From the NCBI RefSeq assembly GCF_029626175.1, contig NZ_JARUBM010000002.1, forward strand, positions 1,984,001 to 2,048,000: a DNA stretch of 64,000 nucleotides. Direction: 5' to 3'. Both the position numbers and the translations under genes were made by a program. Under the pieces are notes generated by a model that worked only from the letters and a program-made list of their open reading frames with translations, ran no database searches and was not told the DNA's origin. Positions 24,859 through 36,478 of the stretch are shown here, one piece after another (within the stretch, counting starts at the first letter, position 1; every line of letters begins with the position of its first letter). The stretch comes from Micromonospora sp. WMMD1082 (GTDB taxonomy: Bacteria; Actinomycetota; Actinomycetes; Mycobacteriales; Micromonosporaceae).

Positions 24859-26589
24859 CTGCGGCTCTGCCCCACCCGGCTTGCCCTTGCCCCTGCCCGG
24901 TTCGCCCTTGTCCGACTTGGCCTTGCCCGGCTTGCCCTTCTCCGGCTTGGCCTTGTCCGACTTGGCCTGGCCCGGCTTGGCCTGCTGCGGCGTGGGCTTG
25001 ACGCCACCGGAACCCCCGGAGCCGGCCTTCCCCGCCGTGGCCTTCACCGTCTTGGTCGGCGTCGGCTTGGTCGGCGTTGCCTTCGCCTTCGGCTTCGGCT
25101 TGGTGGTCGGCGCGCTGCCGGCCACGCCGGAGACCTGCACCCCACACACCGCCTCGCCGACCCGGAACTCCACCGGGAGCGGGTTCGCCCCGGTGTACCG
25201 CCCGGTCAGGTTCAGCTTCTCGGTGGCGCCCGGCGCCAGGGCGGGCCGCTTCGGATCCGGCTGCACGGCCACGGCCCGGCCCTGCTGGCGTACCGGTGCC
25301 GGCGTCGCGCCGGTCACCTGCTGCTCACCGGGGAACGCGAAGCTCATCGTCCAGTCGCGCAACTCACGGTCGCCGGTGTTGGTCAGGCTCAGCTGGGCGG
25401 TGAAGTCCTTGCCGGAGTCCTTGCGCAGCGCGTACGTGACCTGGCAGGGGGTGCGCTGCTCGCTGCCCATCCGGGCCTGGGCCGGCTGGTCGATGCCCCC
25501 ACTGGCCGGGCTCCGCGACGTGACGCCCCAGACCGTGGCCGTGACGACCATCAGCGCCGCGGCGGCCACCATCGCCTCGGCCCGACGCCGGCGGTCCGGC
25601 GCCCGACCGCGCCGCGGGCCGATCAGGGGCCGCAGCCCGACCAGGGGCAGCGCGTCGGTCGCCGCGGACCAGGGCAGGATCGTGGTGCCGGCGCCGGCCG
25701 ACGACACCGGGCCGGCGGTGCCGGCGCCAACCGCCACCGGCACCGCCGGCACCTTCCCGGCCGCCTCGGCGAGGATCCGGGCCAGCTCGGCGGTGACCGG
25801 CCGGTCCGCCGGCCGCTTCGCCAGGCAGCGATGCACCAGGTCGGCGACGCCGCCGGGCAACCCCGGCACGCCGGGCATCGGCTCCGGCTCGCGGTACATG
25901 TGCGCCCGCAGCATCTGCGTGGTGGTGTCGGCCTGCCAGGGCAGCCGCCCGGTGAGCATCCGGTACAGCAGCAGCCCCATCGCGTACACGTCGGTGGCCG
26001 GGCTGACCTGGCCGTTGTCGAGCCGTTCCGGGGCAAGATACGCGGGTGTGCCGAGCAGGGTGCCGTCCGGCCCCTTCTCGCTCTCCCCGACCAGCGCCGA
26101 GATGCCGAAGTCGACCACCTTCACCCCGGTCGCGGTGAGCATCACGTTGCCGGGGGTGACGTCGCGGTGCACCACCCCCCGGGCGTGCGCGGTGGCCAAC
26201 GCGGAGGCGACGTCGGCGGCCACCGTCACCGCCTCCCGCCACGGCAGCTGGCCGTCGCGGGCCAGGCGCGCGGTGAGCGGGCCGCCGTCGATCAGCTCCA
26301 TCACCACGTACGGCAGGGTCAGCCCGACCTGTACCGACTCCCCGTAGTCGTACACGTTGGTGATGTTGGGGTGGCAGAGCCGGGCGGCGGCCTGGGCCTC
26401 GATCCGGATCCGGTGCCGGAACGCCCGGTCGCTGGCGAGCCGGGAGGCGAGGACCTTGACCGCGACCTGCCGGCCGAGCACCTCGTCGTAGCCGCGCCAG
26501 ACCACCGACATGCCGCCCGCGCCGACCTGTTCGATCAGCCGGTACCGCTCACCGAGCAGCTGTGCTCCCCTGCGTACCCGACCACCCAT
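24823..26589 (-). CDS. transmembrane Ser/Thr protein kinase with CBM2-like extracellular domain
   Basis: 588 residues. Kinase domain 10-275: Gly loop VGAGGMSVVWRG at 22-33, ATP Lys45, Glu64, HRD at 141-143, DFG at 160-162, APE at 186-188. The catalytic loop reads HRDVTPGN, with Thr where HRDxKxxN kinases have Lys. One membrane segment at about 337-356 follows a basic juxtamembrane stretch. Outside the membrane, 382-486 is a single domain opening with CQVTYAL and closing with VGEAVCG, containing TAQLSLTNTGDRELRDWTM and LAPGATEKLNLTGRYTGANPLP. That is the layout of a family 2 cellulose-binding module, including terminal Cys residues (382, 482). A Lys/Pro/Gly-rich tail of ~100 residues ends the protein and could contact the wall. 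It probably senses a polysaccharide or surface. Confidence 0.92.
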   Translation of the reverse strand: MGGRVRRGAQLLGERYRLIEQVGAGGMSVVWRGYDEVLGRQVAVKVLASRLASDRAFRHRIRIEAQAAARLCHPNITNVYDYGESVQVGLTLPYVVMELIDGGPLTARLARDGQLPWREAVTVAADVASALATAHARGVVHRDVTPGNVMLTATGVKVVDFGISALVGESEKGPDGTLLGTPAYLAPERLDNGQVSPATDVYAMGLLLYRMLTGRLPWQADTTTQMLRAHMYREPEPMPGVPGLPGGVADLVHRCLAKRPADRPVTAELARILAEAAGKVPAVPVAVGAGTAGPVSSAGAGTTILPWSAATDALPLVGLRPLIGPRRGRAPDRRRRAEAMVAAAALMVVTATVWGVTSRSPASGGIDQPAQARMGSEQRTPCQVTYALRKDSGKDFTAQLSLTNTGDRELRDWTMSFAFPGEQQVTGATPAPVRQQGRAVAVQPDPKRPALAPGATEKLNLTGRYTGANPLPVEFRVGEAVCGVQVSGVAGSAPTTKPKPKAKATPTKPTPTKTVKATAGKAGSGGSGGVKPTPQQAKPGQAKSDKAKPEKGKPGKAKSDKGEPGRGKGKPGGAEPQPGRPGRAPAAG

Positions 26590-26660
26590 GGTCGGCGTTG
26601 TTGCCCGACGCGAGGCTCCCTACACCTTTCTGGTCGGATTCGGTCGACGATGTCACCCGA

Positions 26661-28214
26661 TCAGGCGGTGGCGAGCAGTTGGTCCACCGGGGCGTAATCG
26701 TCGGTCAGCACCATCGCATCGCCGACGAAGTCCGTCAGGTCACCGCCGCTGAGCAGGCTGGCCGGCTCGTTGCCGTCGTCCAGCCGGGCCCGCACCGCGG
26801 CCAGCGGCAGCGGCGCGTCGGAGGCCACGATGAGGAAGTTGGCGCCCCGCTCACCGGCCAGCGCCTCGGGCGGAGCGATCAACGCGACGTGCCCGAACTC
26901 GGCGGCGACGGTGGCGACCTCGCTGCGGATGAAGCGCAGCGGGGGATAGTCGATGACGTTCTGCACGTACACCCCACCCGGCCGGATGACCCGGCGGATC
27001 TCGGCGGCCATCTCCCGGGTGGCCAGGTGCCAGGGCACCACCAGGTGCCCGAAGGCGTCACCCACCACGTAGTCCCGGCTGGCGGTCGGCTCGGCGGCCA
27101 CCAGCAGCCGGGCGTCGCCCACCACCGCCCGCAGGTCCGGCCCCTGCCGTACGCCGAGTCGCCGCTCCCCCAGCTCGACCAGCCCACCATCGATCTCGAA
27201 GACCAGGTTGTCGGTGCCGGGCCGGGTGGCGGTCAGGTAGCGCGGCACGGTGAAGCCGCCGCCGCCCAGGTGCAGCGCGTCGAGCCGCTGGCCCGGCGCG
27301 GCGATCACGTCGGCCACCGCACCGATCCACCGGGTGTACGCGTACTCCAGGTGGGTCGGGTCGGCCAGGTCCACGTACGAGTGCTGGGCCGAGTTGAGCA
27401 ACAGCGTCCGCCCGCTGGCCCGGCCGGGGTCGGCCTGGACCCGGGCACAGTGGTACGCCGTCTCGACGTCGCAGGGGTTCGGCGCGACCATGGTCAGCCC
27501 GGCACCGGCCAGGCCGAGCACCGCCAGGGCGGCCTTGACCCGCCCCGGGCCGGGCAGCGTGGCCCGGTCCTGCCGGTGCAGGTACACCCCCAGGCCGATG
27601 CCGACGATGCCGAGCGAGGCGGCCAGCCCGAACAGGATGACGGTGCTGGGCAGGGCGGCGACCAGCACGAAGCCGGTGACCAGGGTGGCCGTCACGGCGC
27701 CCAGCGTGCCGATGCCGGAGAGCCGGCCGACGACCTGGCCGGTGCGGCGCAGATCGGCGAGCTGGAGCTTGACCACCAGCGGAGTGACCGCGGAGAGCAG
27801 CATGGCGGGGGCGAACACGGCGACCGCGACCAGCAGCAGGATGGCGCTGGCCGCGCCGCCGCGCAGCACCTCACCGGCGTAGCGCACGGCCGGCAGGGTG
27901 ATCGCGGTGGCGATGCCGGCGAGCACCAGGGCCGGCGCGAGCAGCGTACGCGGGTTGCGCCGGTCGGCCAGCCAGCCGCCCGCCCACGCGCCGTAGGCGA
28001 TGGCCGCCAGCGCGATGCCGATGACCGAGCTGGTCACCTGGAGGGTGACCCCCACGTACGGCCCGACGAGGCGCAGCGCCGCGGTCTCCAGGACCAGGAC
28101 GGCACCGCTGGAGTAGAAGACCAGGAAGGCGGCGAGCCCGTTGGGCAGGGCCCGGGCCACCTCCGGCCGGGATGGTACGGGTGGGACCGCCACGTCAGGC
28201 GATGGAGAGTTCAT
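26661..28214 (-). CDS. fused MFS-like membrane / spermidine-synthase-like protein
   Basis: 517 residues from ATG 28214; a GTG 33 bases upstream (28247) is an alternative and neither has a clear ribosome site. The first ~245 residues contain about seven to eight membrane segments (LAAFLVFYSSGAVLVLETAALRLVGP is the usual opening of this family). The C-terminal half is a Rossmann spermidine-synthase-like domain: ALHLGGGGFTVPRYL, VFEIDGG, VVGDAR and DYVVGDAFGHLVVPWHLATREM. The usual polyamine-pocket Asp string (DSSDP-like) is absent, so aminopropyl transfer is doubtful. Families of this fusion are common in actinobacteria with unknown substrates. It lies on the same strand as the kinase and the gene behind it. 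Confidence 0.88.
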   Translation of the reverse strand: MNSPSPDVAVPPVPSRPEVARALPNGLAAFLVFYSSGAVLVLETAALRLVGPYVGVTLQVTSSVIGIALAAIAYGAWAGGWLADRRNPRTLLAPALVLAGIATAITLPAVRYAGEVLRGGAASAILLLVAVAVFAPAMLLSAVTPLVVKLQLADLRRTGQVVGRLSGIGTLGAVTATLVTGFVLVAALPSTVILFGLAASLGIVGIGLGVYLHRQDRATLPGPGRVKAALAVLGLAGAGLTMVAPNPCDVETAYHCARVQADPGRASGRTLLLNSAQHSYVDLADPTHLEYAYTRWIGAVADVIAAPGQRLDALHLGGGGFTVPRYLTATRPGTDNLVFEIDGGLVELGERRLGVRQGPDLRAVVGDARLLVAAEPTASRDYVVGDAFGHLVVPWHLATREMAAEIRRVIRPGGVYVQNVIDYPPLRFIRSEVATVAAEFGHVALIAPPEALAGERGANFLIVASDAPLPLAAVRARLDDGNEPASLLSGGDLTDFVGDAMVLTDDYAPVDQLLATA

Positions 28215-28250
28215 CGTGGCGATGGTACGCAGCGGTCCCCGCGCCACGGG

Positions 28251-29267
28251 TCACAACATCGAGAGATGAACGTGGTTCGTGTGGTCGGCGGCCGGGCTGC
28301 CGCTGCCGCTGTACGCCCGCCATCCGACGCCCGGGTGCCAGATCTGCCGGAACCAGATCACGTAGAGCACGCCGAGCCGGTCGGCGTTGCGGACGTGCCA
28401 GGCGGCCAGGCTGTCCCCGTACGCCTTGTCGCCACCGGTCGCCGTGCGGTCCTCGAACCCGTTCGTGGCGGCGGAGAAGTCGCAGGCGCGGCCCTTCGGG
28501 TGCTCGCCCGAGCCGCCGCTGCGGAAGCAGGAGACGTGCCGCTTGTACCCGGCGGCCTGGGTCTGCTGGAGCGCGTGCAGGGTGCGCGGCGTGATGCAGC
28601 CCGAGGTGGTCGGGTCGTTCACCGAGCAGGACTCGCTCGGCAACGAACCGTCGGAGTTGCGCGGTGCCGGCCTCGCCGTCGCGGAGTTGCCGCCGCTGAA
28701 GCCGCCGCTGCTGCCCGAGCTGACCGCCGCCAGGGCCGCCTCGGCCTCCTTCTTCTTCTTCGCCATCACGGCGAGCTGCTTGGTCTGCTCGCGCACCTCG
28801 GCGTTGATCGCGAGCTTGGCCGCCCGGGCCTCCTCGCGGGCATCGGCCAGCTCGCGCACCCGGCGACCGTCCCGCTGGGCCATCATGTCGAGGTTGGCGG
28901 CCCGCTGCACGAACGCCTCCGGGGTCCCGCTGTCCAGCAGCGCCGCCGCCGGGGTGAGCCGGCCGACCCGGTACGACTGCGCGGCCACCTCGCCGACCAG
29001 CGCGGTCAGCTCGCCCAGCCGGCTCTCCAGCTCGGCCAGCTCGGTGGCCATCCGCTTCTGCCGCTTCTTGGAACCATCGAGCTCGCGCTTGGCCTCGATG
29101 TGCGCCTTGGCGGTGGCCTCCAGGGCGTCCCGTAGCTTCTTGCTGCCGCCCTCGTTGGGCTCGGCGTACGCCGGCACGGCACCGACACCGAGCAGCAGCG
29201 CCACGGCGGCGAGCAGGACGATCAGCGGCCGGTGAGCCCGCCGCCCGATGGACATGGACCTGCGCAC
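28251..29267 (-). CDS. secreted coiled-coil protein with M15-like (ARB_07466-type) C-terminal domain
   Basis: 338 residues from GTG 29267, which has AAAGGA 7 bases upstream. A signal peptide (PLIVLLAAVALLLGVGAVPAYA) is cleaved near residue 32. A long coiled coil follows (about 40-185; KKLRDALEATAKAHIEAKREL..., ELAELESRLGELTALVGEVA), then a Ser/Gly linker and a globular C-terminal domain (from ~225). That domain has GEHPKGRACDFSA, WFRQIWHP and DHTNHVHLSM, the metal-binding HxxxxxxD and HxH pattern of the D,D-peptidase-like M15 superfamily. The layout resembles coiled-coil cell-wall hydrolases (RipA-like); the substrate is presumably peptidoglycan. A 36-base gap separates it from the next gene on the same strand. 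Confidence 0.9.
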   Translation of the reverse strand: MRRSMSIGRRAHRPLIVLLAAVALLLGVGAVPAYAEPNEGGSKKLRDALEATAKAHIEAKRELDGSKKRQKRMATELAELESRLGELTALVGEVAAQSYRVGRLTPAAALLDSGTPEAFVQRAANLDMMAQRDGRRVRELADAREEARAAKLAINAEVREQTKQLAVMAKKKKEAEAALAAVSSGSSGGFSGGNSATARPAPRNSDGSLPSESCSVNDPTTSGCITPRTLHALQQTQAAGYKRHVSCFRSGGSGEHPKGRACDFSAATNGFEDRTATGGDKAYGDSLAAWHVRNADRLGVLYVIWFRQIWHPGVGWRAYSGSGSPAADHTNHVHLSML

Positions 29268-29484
29268 GAAAGCATCCTTTCGTCGGCCGCCGACCCCCCG
29301 GTGAGTCACTGCGCGGCGGCGACCTCCGCCGGCGCCGGTCGGCGGCCTGCTGGCGGAAGGCCGCCGGTCAGCGTACCGGAACCGGCACCCAGCACCAGGC
29401 CCCCGACCTCCGCACCCCATCGATTGTCGACACACCGCCACCCCCCTCTCACCCTCCGCATCGCGGGCGCGGGCAGCCGCCATG

Positions 29485-30294
29485 TCAGCCCGGGAGGAGG
29501 GCGGTGTGCACCTCGGTCCAGACCTCGTCGTTGACGGCGACCAGCAGACCGTCCTCGGTGCCGGCCGGGTGGTAGTCCGTGCCGTCGAGCCGGCGGGCCA
29601 CCCCGCCCGCGGCCCGCACCAGCAGGGTGCCCGGGCCGTGGTCCCACGGCAGGGTGCGCCAGAAGAGCACGAACTGCTGCCGACCGGTGAGCACGTCGAG
29701 ATACTCGCGCCCGGCGCAGTGCTGGCCCGGCAGCAGCTCGCCGATCCGCGCGCCGCCCGCCTCCACCGCGCGCCGCGAGGGCCCCGGCAGGAACCTGGTC
29801 ATCGCCGTCCCCCGCAGCTCGCCCACCGGCGGCACCACGCCGGGCAGGCGCAACGGATGCCCGTCGAGATACGCGCCCTCGCCACTGCGGGCGGTGGCCA
29901 GCACGTCGGCCAGCGGGTCGAACACCCAGGCGGCCACCGGCTCACCGTCGGTGAGCAGGGAGACCATCAACGCGAACGGGCGGCGGCCCGCCGCGAAGTT
30001 GGCGGTGCCGTCGACCGGATCGACCAGCCACACGTCACCGGAGGAGCGCAGCTGGTCCAGCAGGTCGGGATCGTCCGCCACCGCCTCCTCGCCGACCACG
30101 ACCGAACCGGGCCGCAGCCGGAGCAGGCCGGCGGTGATCATCTCCTCGGCCCGGCGGTCGGCGATGGTGACCACCTCACCGGGAGCCTTCTCGGTCACGT
30201 CGGCGTCGCCGAGGTGCCGGAACAATGGCAGTACGACGCGCTCGGCGGTCTCCCGCAACAGCCCGGCGACGTCGTCCAGCATGGTGTCAGCCAC
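29485..30294 (-). CDS. inositol monophosphatase family protein
   Basis: 269 residues. Metal-site motifs of the IMPase fold: GEEAV at 68-72, [12 protein letters not shown] at 89-100 with Asp92, Asp95 and Thr97, and [15 protein letters not shown] near 215-229. It should hydrolyse a small phosphomonoester (inositol phosphate, histidinol phosphate or 3'-phosphoadenosine phosphate) with Mg2+. It starts with GTG inside the end of the response regulator gene (8-base overlap), so it belongs to that signalling operon as its fourth gene. Histidinol-phosphatase (HisN-type) activity is possible. Confidence 0.92.
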   Translation of the reverse strand: MADTMLDDVAGLLRETAERVVLPLFRHLGDADVTEKAPGEVVTIADRRAEEMITAGLLRLRPGSVVVGEEAVADDPDLLDQLRSSGDVWLVDPVDGTANFAAGRRPFALMVSLLTDGEPVAAWVFDPLADVLATARSGEGAYLDGHPLRLPGVVPPVGELRGTAMTRFLPGPSRRAVEAGGARIGELLPGQHCAGREYLDVLTGRQQFVLFWRTLPWDHGPGTLLVRAAGGVARRLDGTDYHPAGTEDGLLVAVNDEVWTEVHTALLPG

Positions 30295-30735
30295 GTGGCG
30301 GCAGCTTCACCACGCTGACGAAGAACTCGTCGATCTGCCGGACCACCGCGATGAACTGCTCGAAGTCGACCGGCTTGGTCACGTACGCGTTGGCGTGCAG
30401 CTGGTAGCTGCGCAGGATGTCCTCGTCGGCCTGGGACGTGGTCAGCACCACCACCGGGATCCGGCAGAGCTGCTCGTCCTTCTTGATCTCCGCCAGCACC
30501 TCCCGGCCGTCCCGCCGGGGCAGGTTCAGGTCGAGCAGGATCAGATCCGGCAGCACCGCGTCCGCGTACTGGCCCTCGCCCCGCAGGTACGCCAACGCCT
30601 CGGTGCCGTCGGAGACGACGTTGAGGCGGTTGCGCACCTTGTGCTCGTCGAACGCCTCCTGGGTCATCAGGACGTCACCCGGGTCGTCCTCGATCAGGAG
30701 CACCTCGATCGGGCTGTTGCCGTCCGCCGGCGCGG

Positions 30736-30739
<4 letters not shown>
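30287..30739 (-). CDS. single-domain response regulator (Rcp1-type receiver)
   Basis: 150 residues, a stand-alone receiver. The acidic pocket is E17/D18/D19 (LLIEDDPGD), phosphoacceptor Asp70 (LILLDLNLP), Thr100 (VVVLTTSQ) and Lys122 (YVTKPVD). There is no DNA-binding output, as in Rcp1 proteins that work with phytochrome-like kinases. It probably takes phosphate from the histidine kinase encoded just upstream, whose stop overlaps its start by 4 bases, and passes it on or binds a partner. Confidence 0.94.
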
Positions 30740-32537
<1,798 letters not shown>

Positions 32538-32541
<4 letters not shown>

Positions 32542-33761
32542 CGGCCACCACCCCGGGTGACCAGCAGCATCGCCACGTCGTCGGCGAACGGGCCGTCGTT
32601 GAGCTGCTCGGCCCGGCCGACCAGCCAGGCCGGCAGCTCGGGCAGCGGGACCGTCCGGCTGGCCGGCTCGTCGAGCAGGCGGGTCAGGCCCGGTACGTCG
32701 AGGCGTTCGTCGCCCTCGCCTATCCGGCCCTCGATCAGACCGTCGGTGTACATCAGCAGAGACCAGTCATCGGTGTCGAACTCCAGGTCGAAAGCGACGG
32801 GCCGGCGGGGCCGTACGCCCAGCAACAGGCCGCCCGGTGCCGGCACCGGCGTCACCCGTCCCCCGGCGAGCAGCACCGGTGGCGGGTGGCCGGCCAACCG
32901 CACCGTCGCCCGGTTGGCGCTGAGGTCCAGCCGGACCGCCGCGACGGTCGCGAAGATCTCCTGGAGTCGGCGCTCACTCATCAGCACCTGCTCCAGCGCG
33001 GGCAGCACCTCGTCGTCCGGCACCCCGGCGAGAATCAGCGCCCGCCAGGCCACCCGCAGTTCGACGCCGAGCGCCGCCTCGTCCACCCCGTGCCCGCAGA
33101 CGTCGCCGATGATCAGATCGACCCGGTCGGGATGGGTCTGCACCACGTCGTAGAAGTCCCCACCGATCAGGGCGGCGTGCCGGCCCGGCCGGTAGAAGGT
33201 GTGCACCGCGATCTGGTCGGTCGACATCAGCGGCTGGGGCAGCAGACCGCGCTCCAACCGGGCCGACTCGGCCTGCCGCAGCTCGACCTCGCGCAGCCGG
33301 CGGGCGTTCTCGTCGGCCCGCTTGCGCTCGACCGCGTAGCGCAGCGCCCGCGTCAGCAGCACCCCGTCCACCTGGCCCTTGACCAGGTAATCCTGTGCTC
33401 CCTCGGCGACCGCGACGATGCCCAGGTGCTCGTCGGAGCGGCCGGTCAGCACGCAGACCGCCGCGCTGCCGGACATCTCCAGCACCTGCCGCAGCCCGTC
33501 CAGCCCCTGGGCGTCGGGCAGGCCCAGGTCGAGCAGGACGCAGTCGACACCCGCGACCCGCCGGCGGGCCTCGCTCAGGCTGGTCGCCACCAGCAGGTCG
33601 ATTCCCGAGTTCGTCTCGGCCAACAGCTCGCCGACGAGAAAGGCGTCACCCTCATCGTCCTCGACCAGCAGCACCCGCAGCCGCTCTCCGGGGGGCAGGT
33701 TGGGGTTGCTGCCCAGCCCTCCCTGCGGGTACGGCCACGACACGACGGAGGGACCGGGCAT
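32538..33761 (-). CDS. PP2C-type (SpoIIE/RsbU-like) phosphatase with N-terminal receiver domain
   Basis: 407 residues from ATG 33761. A receiver domain (26-145: LLVEDDEGD, phosphoacceptor Asp78 in LLDLGLPD, Thr106, Lys128) and a coiled linker precede a SpoIIE phosphatase domain. Its metal Asp residues are in GGDFYD (Asp202) and GDVCGHG (Asp220), with DGL and ADDVAML at the end. Such proteins dephosphorylate anti-sigma-factor antagonists (STAS) when their receiver is phosphorylated. The start is uncertain: an ideal GGAAGGAG site lies further up, 5 bases before an in-frame ATC at 33818, so the protein may begin earlier. It is the first gene of the operon with the histidine kinase, receiver and IMPase. 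Confidence 0.9.
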
Positions 33762-33948
33762 CCCGGTCCCCCGGTGCGGCCGGGTCACCGCCGCGACGGG
33801 CGGGAGATCGCTGGTGATGTCGGCTCCTTCCGAGTGCCCTGCTGATCCTGTATTAGACAACGTTCGCACACAACATGACGGGGCGCCCTCAGGCGGCATG
33901 GAGGATGATGTGCACCCCAGGTCCCACCCCTTGCGAGGAGCCACCCCC

Positions 33949-36327
33949 GTGGGCGCACCCCCCAGCCCCGCCGCCGAGCGCGCCCTCACCCGGCCGCACC
34001 GGCGTCACCTCGCCGCCCTGGCGGCACTCGTCGCGCTCGTCGCCGTCGGCGCGGGCGCGCTGCTCGACCTGCGACCGCCGGCGCCGCGTCCGGCCGACGC
34101 GCCGGCCGCGGAGTTCAGCGCCACTCGCGCGTACGCACATGTCCCGCGGATCGCCGGGCGGCCCCACGTCGCGGGCAGCCCGGCCAACGACGAGGTCCGC
34201 GCCCACCTCGAAGCCGCGCTGCGCGAGCTCGGGCTCGAACCCCAGGTGCAGGACACCGTCGCCGAGGAGGCCGGTCAGCTCAGCGGCGCGGCGGGCGGCG
34301 CCACCCTGGCCCGGGTCCGCAACGTGGTGGCCCGGCTGGCCGGCACCGACCCCACTGGCACGGTGTTCCTGGTCGCCCACTACGACGCGGTGCAGACCGG
34401 GCCGGGCGGCAACGACGACGCCGCGGGGGTGGCGGCCATCCTGGAGGTGGCCCGCGCGCTGACCGACGGCCCGGCGCCCCGCAACGACATCGTCTTCGTC
34501 CTCACCGACGCCGAGGAGGCGTGCCTGTGCGGGGCGTCGGCGTTCGCCTCCGAACACCCGCTCGCCGCCGACAAGGGAGTGGTGCTCAACCTGGAGGCGC
34601 GGGGTCGCACCGGACCGGTGATCATGTTCGAGACGTCGCCGGAGAACGCGGCGCTGGTGGAGGTCTTCGGCCGGGCCGCACCGCATCCGGTGGGCACCTC
34701 GTTCGCGGTGGAGGTGTACCGCGCCCTGCCCAACGACACCGACTTCACCGCCTTCCTCGACGAGGGTTTCCTCGGACTGAACTCGGCGTACCTCGACGGC
34801 GGCGCGATCTACCACACCCCGCTGGATACCCCGGCCGCCATGGACCGGGCCAGCCTCCAGCATCACGGGGACAACACGCTCGGCCTCGCCCGCGAGTTCG
34901 GCCGGATCGACCTCGGCGACCTGAGCGCCGGCCACGACGCCACCTACTTCCCCGTCCCCGGCGGCCTCGCCCGCTACCCGGGCCCGCTGGCGCTGCCGCT
35001 GGCACTGCTGGCGCTGGCCGGCGTGATCGTGCTGGGCTGGCTGGCCCGACGCCGGGGTCGGGTCACCGGTGGTCGGCTGGCCGCCGGATTCGGGCTGGCT
35101 CTGGTGCCGATCGTGGTCGCGCCGGTGGGCGCCCAACTCCTCTGGGCGGCGATCGTCGCTCTCCGGCCGGGCAACGCCGAGCTGCTCGACCCGTACCGGC
35201 CGACCTGGTACCGGCTGGCGGTGCTGTCCCTCGCCGCCGCCGTCGTGTTCGCCTGGTACGCGCTGACCCGCCGCCGGATCGGCCCGGCCGCGCTGGCCAT
35301 CGGCGGGCTCGGTTGGCTGGCGCTGCTCGGCGTGCTGCTCGCGGTGCTGGTGCCCGGCGGGGCGTACCTGGCGACCCTGCCCGCCCTGGCCGGCGCGCTC
35401 GCCGGGCTGGTGTCGCTGGCCACCCGACTGCGCGGCCCGCTACCCGTGATCGCGGTGACCGTCGCCGGCGCGGTGGCGGTGATCGTGCTGCTGCCGACCG
35501 TGGTCCTGCTGTTCCCGGCGCTGGGCATGGCGATGGGCGGCGTCGCGGCGCTCTTCGCGGTGCTGCTCGGCCTGGCCGCGCTGCCCGTGGTCGACCTGCT
35601 GCACCCGGAGGCCGGCGGCCAGCGCGGCATGGTCGCGCTGCGGGCCCGCCGGCTCGGCGCCCTGCCCGCCGGCGCCGCCGCACTCGCCGCGGTGACCCTC
35701 GCCGTGACCGGCATCGCCGTCGACCGGTTCGACGCCGCGCACCCCGCACCCACCCACCTTATGTACGCCCTGGACACCGGTACCGGTCAGGCCCGCTGGC
35801 TCAGTCACGAATCCGCACCACAGCCCTGGACCGACGAGTATGTCGACGGCCCGGTCCAGCTCGCCGACGAGTTCCCCGGCATCGGTGCGCGCGACCTGCT
35901 CGGCGGCCCGGCGGAGGCCGCCGGCCTGCCCGCGCCCCGGCTCGACGTGCTGTCCGACACCACCACCGCCGGTTCGCGCACCGTGACACTGCGGCTCACC
36001 CCGCAACGCCCCGTACGCCTGGTCACCCTGCACGTCGACACGAACACCGCGACGGTACGCAGCGCCCAGGTGGCCGGCCGCCCGGTGCCGGTCGAGCAAC
36101 GCGACGGCCGATGGGGCTTCGGCATCGTCTTCCACGCCCCACCGCCCGAAGGCATCGAGATCACCCTGACCGTCGAGCCGACGGCCGGCCAGCTCGTGCT
36201 CCGCGCCATGGATGCCAGCGACGGCCTCGACGCCCTCCCCGGCTTCCGCCCCCGCCCCCCGAACGTCGGCATCGCCGGCTCCCATACCTCCGAGCTACTC
36301 GCCGTAGCCCACACCTACCCCCTATAA
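33949..36327 (+). CDS. M28 family aminopeptidase with multispan membrane domain
   Basis: 792 residues from GTG 33949 (GAGGAG 8 bases upstream; an in-frame ATG at 33898 is the alternative). A signal anchor near residues 22-40 is followed by an extracytoplasmic M28 zinc peptidase with LVAHYDAVQTGPGGNDDAAG (His and Asp ligands), LTDAEEACLCGA (catalytic Glu pair), NLEARG and AIYHTPLDT (final His). From about residue 340 come eight or nine membrane segments, then a C-terminal beta-rich extracytoplasmic domain (LRLTPQRPVRLVTLHVD...). This is the architecture of ERMP1/Fxna-like membrane proteases. It probably removes N-terminal residues of exported peptides. It is divergent from the PP2C operon. Confidence 0.92.
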   Translation: MGAPPSPAAERALTRPHRRHLAALAALVALVAVGAGALLDLRPPAPRPADAPAAEFSATRAYAHVPRIAGRPHVAGSPANDEVRAHLEAALRELGLEPQVQDTVAEEAGQLSGAAGGATLARVRNVVARLAGTDPTGTVFLVAHYDAVQTGPGGNDDAAGVAAILEVARALTDGPAPRNDIVFVLTDAEEACLCGASAFASEHPLAADKGVVLNLEARGRTGPVIMFETSPENAALVEVFGRAAPHPVGTSFAVEVYRALPNDTDFTAFLDEGFLGLNSAYLDGGAIYHTPLDTPAAMDRASLQHHGDNTLGLAREFGRIDLGDLSAGHDATYFPVPGGLARYPGPLALPLALLALAGVIVLGWLARRRGRVTGGRLAAGFGLALVPIVVAPVGAQLLWAAIVALRPGNAELLDPYRPTWYRLAVLSLAAAVVFAWYALTRRRIGPAALAIGGLGWLALLGVLLAVLVPGGAYLATLPALAGALAGLVSLATRLRGPLPVIAVTVAGAVAVIVLLPTVVLLFPALGMAMGGVAALFAVLLGLAALPVVDLLHPEAGGQRGMVALRARRLGALPAGAAALAAVTLAVTGIAVDRFDAAHPAPTHLMYALDTGTGQARWLSHESAPQPWTDEYVDGPVQLADEFPGIGARDLLGGPAEAAGLPAPRLDVLSDTTTAGSRTVTLRLTPQRPVRLVTLHVDTNTATVRSAQVAGRPVPVEQRDGRWGFGIVFHAPPPEGIEITLTVEPTAGQLVLRAMDASDGLDALPGFRPRPPNVGIAGSHTSELLAVAHTYPL

Positions 36328-36348
36328 CCCCGCCATCCCTCTCGCCGA

Positions 36349-36396
36349 GATCTTGGTACGAAACGGCCCCTGGAGGGGCAACGACGTACCAAGATC
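36349..36396. terminator. inverted repeat E after the M28 peptidase gene
   Basis: GATCTTGGTACG (36349-36360) and CGTACCAAGATC (36385-36396) are exact reverse complements; inside them GCCCC-TGGA-GGGGC forms a second small stem. It lies 22 bases after the peptidase stop and upstream of the next plus-strand gene, as expected for a terminator. Its outer bases GATCTTG match inverted repeat A. Confidence 0.75.
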
Positions 36397-36478
36397 CGTT
36401 CGGCCTGCGGTTGCCGGTCGAGGAGCTTGACCACTCCCCGGCCTCGGATGACGGAAGAGGCAATGCGATCATGACTCG

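Noticed and set aside
26562..29135. 857-codon plus-strand open frame across three minus-strand genes
   Set aside because: Shadow frame; His/Gln/Arg-rich low-complexity product and no start signals.
33853..33875. Possible LexA-like or early promoter element (GAACGTT, TAATAC)
   Set aside because: Does not fit the actinobacterial LexA box, and no -35/-10 pair has correct spacing.
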